From an uncultured Rhodoferax sp. (GTDB taxonomy: Bacteria > Pseudomonadota > Gammaproteobacteria > Burkholderiales > Burkholderiaceae_C), in contig CAKZJN010000136.1 of NCBI GenBank assembly GCA_936943465.1, forward strand, positions 1-5,345: a DNA stretch of 5,345 nucleotides, written 5' to 3'. The translations under genes were made by a program, and so were the position numbers. This document shows, in pieces, positions 4,956-5,345 of this stretch (position 1 is its first letter; each line of letters starts with the position of its first letter). The notes under the pieces were generated by a model. It was given only the letters and a program-made list of their open reading frames with translations, had not been told where the DNA came from and ran no database searches.

Positions 4956-5345
4956 TTACTTGTAGATGGATTCAGGGTCTTTCAAGACCGGATCGGCACT
5001 TTTCCATTCGCCGTCTTTCAGCACGCTAAAGAAGCAGCTATGGCGCCCGGTGTGGCAGGCAATGCCGGGTTCGTGTCCCAACTGCGTCACATTGAGCAGC
5101 ACCACGTCGTTGTCGCAATCAATGCGGATTTCGTGAACCGTCTGCACATGGCCGGATTCTTCGCCCTTAAACCAGAGTTTGCCACGCGACCGGCTGAAAT
5201 ACACCGCCCGCCCGAGCTCAGCCGTTTTGGCCAGTGCCTCGCGGTTCATCCAGGCAAACATCAGCACATCCTTGCTGCCCAGTTCCTGCGCAATCACCGG
5301 CACCAGCCCCTGCGCATCCCATTTGACTTCGTCTAACCAATTCAT
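4956..5345 (-). CDS. hisI: Phosphoribosyl-AMP cyclohydrolase (histidine biosynthesis, step 3)
   Basis: HisI opens the adenine ring of phosphoribosyl-AMP, the product of HisE, in a zinc- and magnesium-dependent reaction. The 129-residue product is full family length. It shows VLMFAWMNREAL (27-38), YFSRSRGKLWFKGEESGH (49-66), the acidic metal site IDCDND (75-80, with D76, D78 and D80) and the cysteine motif GIACHTGRHSCFF (94-106) with C97 and C104. The ATG occupies the last three bases of the window, so the gene is complete, but its ribosome site and promoter are not visible. The MNWLDEVKWD start is as expected for the beta-proteobacterial protein. Other histidine genes (hisF, hisA and so on) probably lie upstream, off the right edge; that is inference from known gene order. 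Confidence 0.97.
   Translation of the reverse strand: MNWLDEVKWDAQGLVPVIAQELGSKDVLMFAWMNREALAKTAELGRAVYFSRSRGKLWFKGEESGHVQTVHEIRIDCDNDVVLLNVTQLGHEPGIACHTGRHSCFFSVLKDGEWKSADPVLKDPESIYK

Overview
The window looks like an ordinary, conserved chromosomal stretch of a betaproteobacterium. The likely group is Burkholderiales, family Comamonadaceae (Rhodoferax/Polaromonas/Acidovorax-like). This rests on moderately high GC content, on hisI and hisE being separate genes rather than a fusion, on the order hisI-hisE-small membrane protein-HIT-tatABC-S1C protease-Nif3, and on the form of TatB, which has a long basic C-terminal tail. Assignment to genus is not possible from this sequence alone. Almost every base is coding.

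Right part (5345 down to 2194, minus strand): seven tightly packed genes read leftward, hisI, hisE, a DUF4870-like membrane protein, a HinT-type HIT hydrolase, tatA, tatB and tatC. Gaps are 0-40 bases, and two consecutive junctions are 4-base ATGA overlaps. This is very probably the tail of a histidine operon whose upstream genes lie beyond the right edge. HisI and HisE carry out early steps of histidine synthesis. TatA, TatB and TatC form the twin-arginine translocase, which exports folded proteins across the inner membrane.

Middle (1011-2156, plus strand): one membrane-anchored trypsin-like (S1C/HtrA, DegS-type) protease with a single PDZ domain. It is convergent with tatC across a 37-base gap. 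A good -10 hexamer ends only 8 bases before its ATG, and there is no usable Shine-Dalgarno sequence, so the mRNA may be leaderless or nearly so.

Left part (910 down to 1, minus strand): a small CxxCxxCC (YkgJ-type) cysteine-cluster protein overlaps the start of a Nif3-family dinuclear-metal protein by 8 bases. The Nif3 gene runs off the left edge, so its C-terminal end is missing. These two genes are divergent from the protease, sharing a 100-base intergenic region.

I found no RNA gene, mobile element, CRISPR array, phage trace or clearly new system. The points worth a second look are modest: coupled starts, the leaderless protease, the lineage-type TatB and TatC tails, a Lys at TatB position 8, and the pairing of a cysteine-cluster protein with Nif3.
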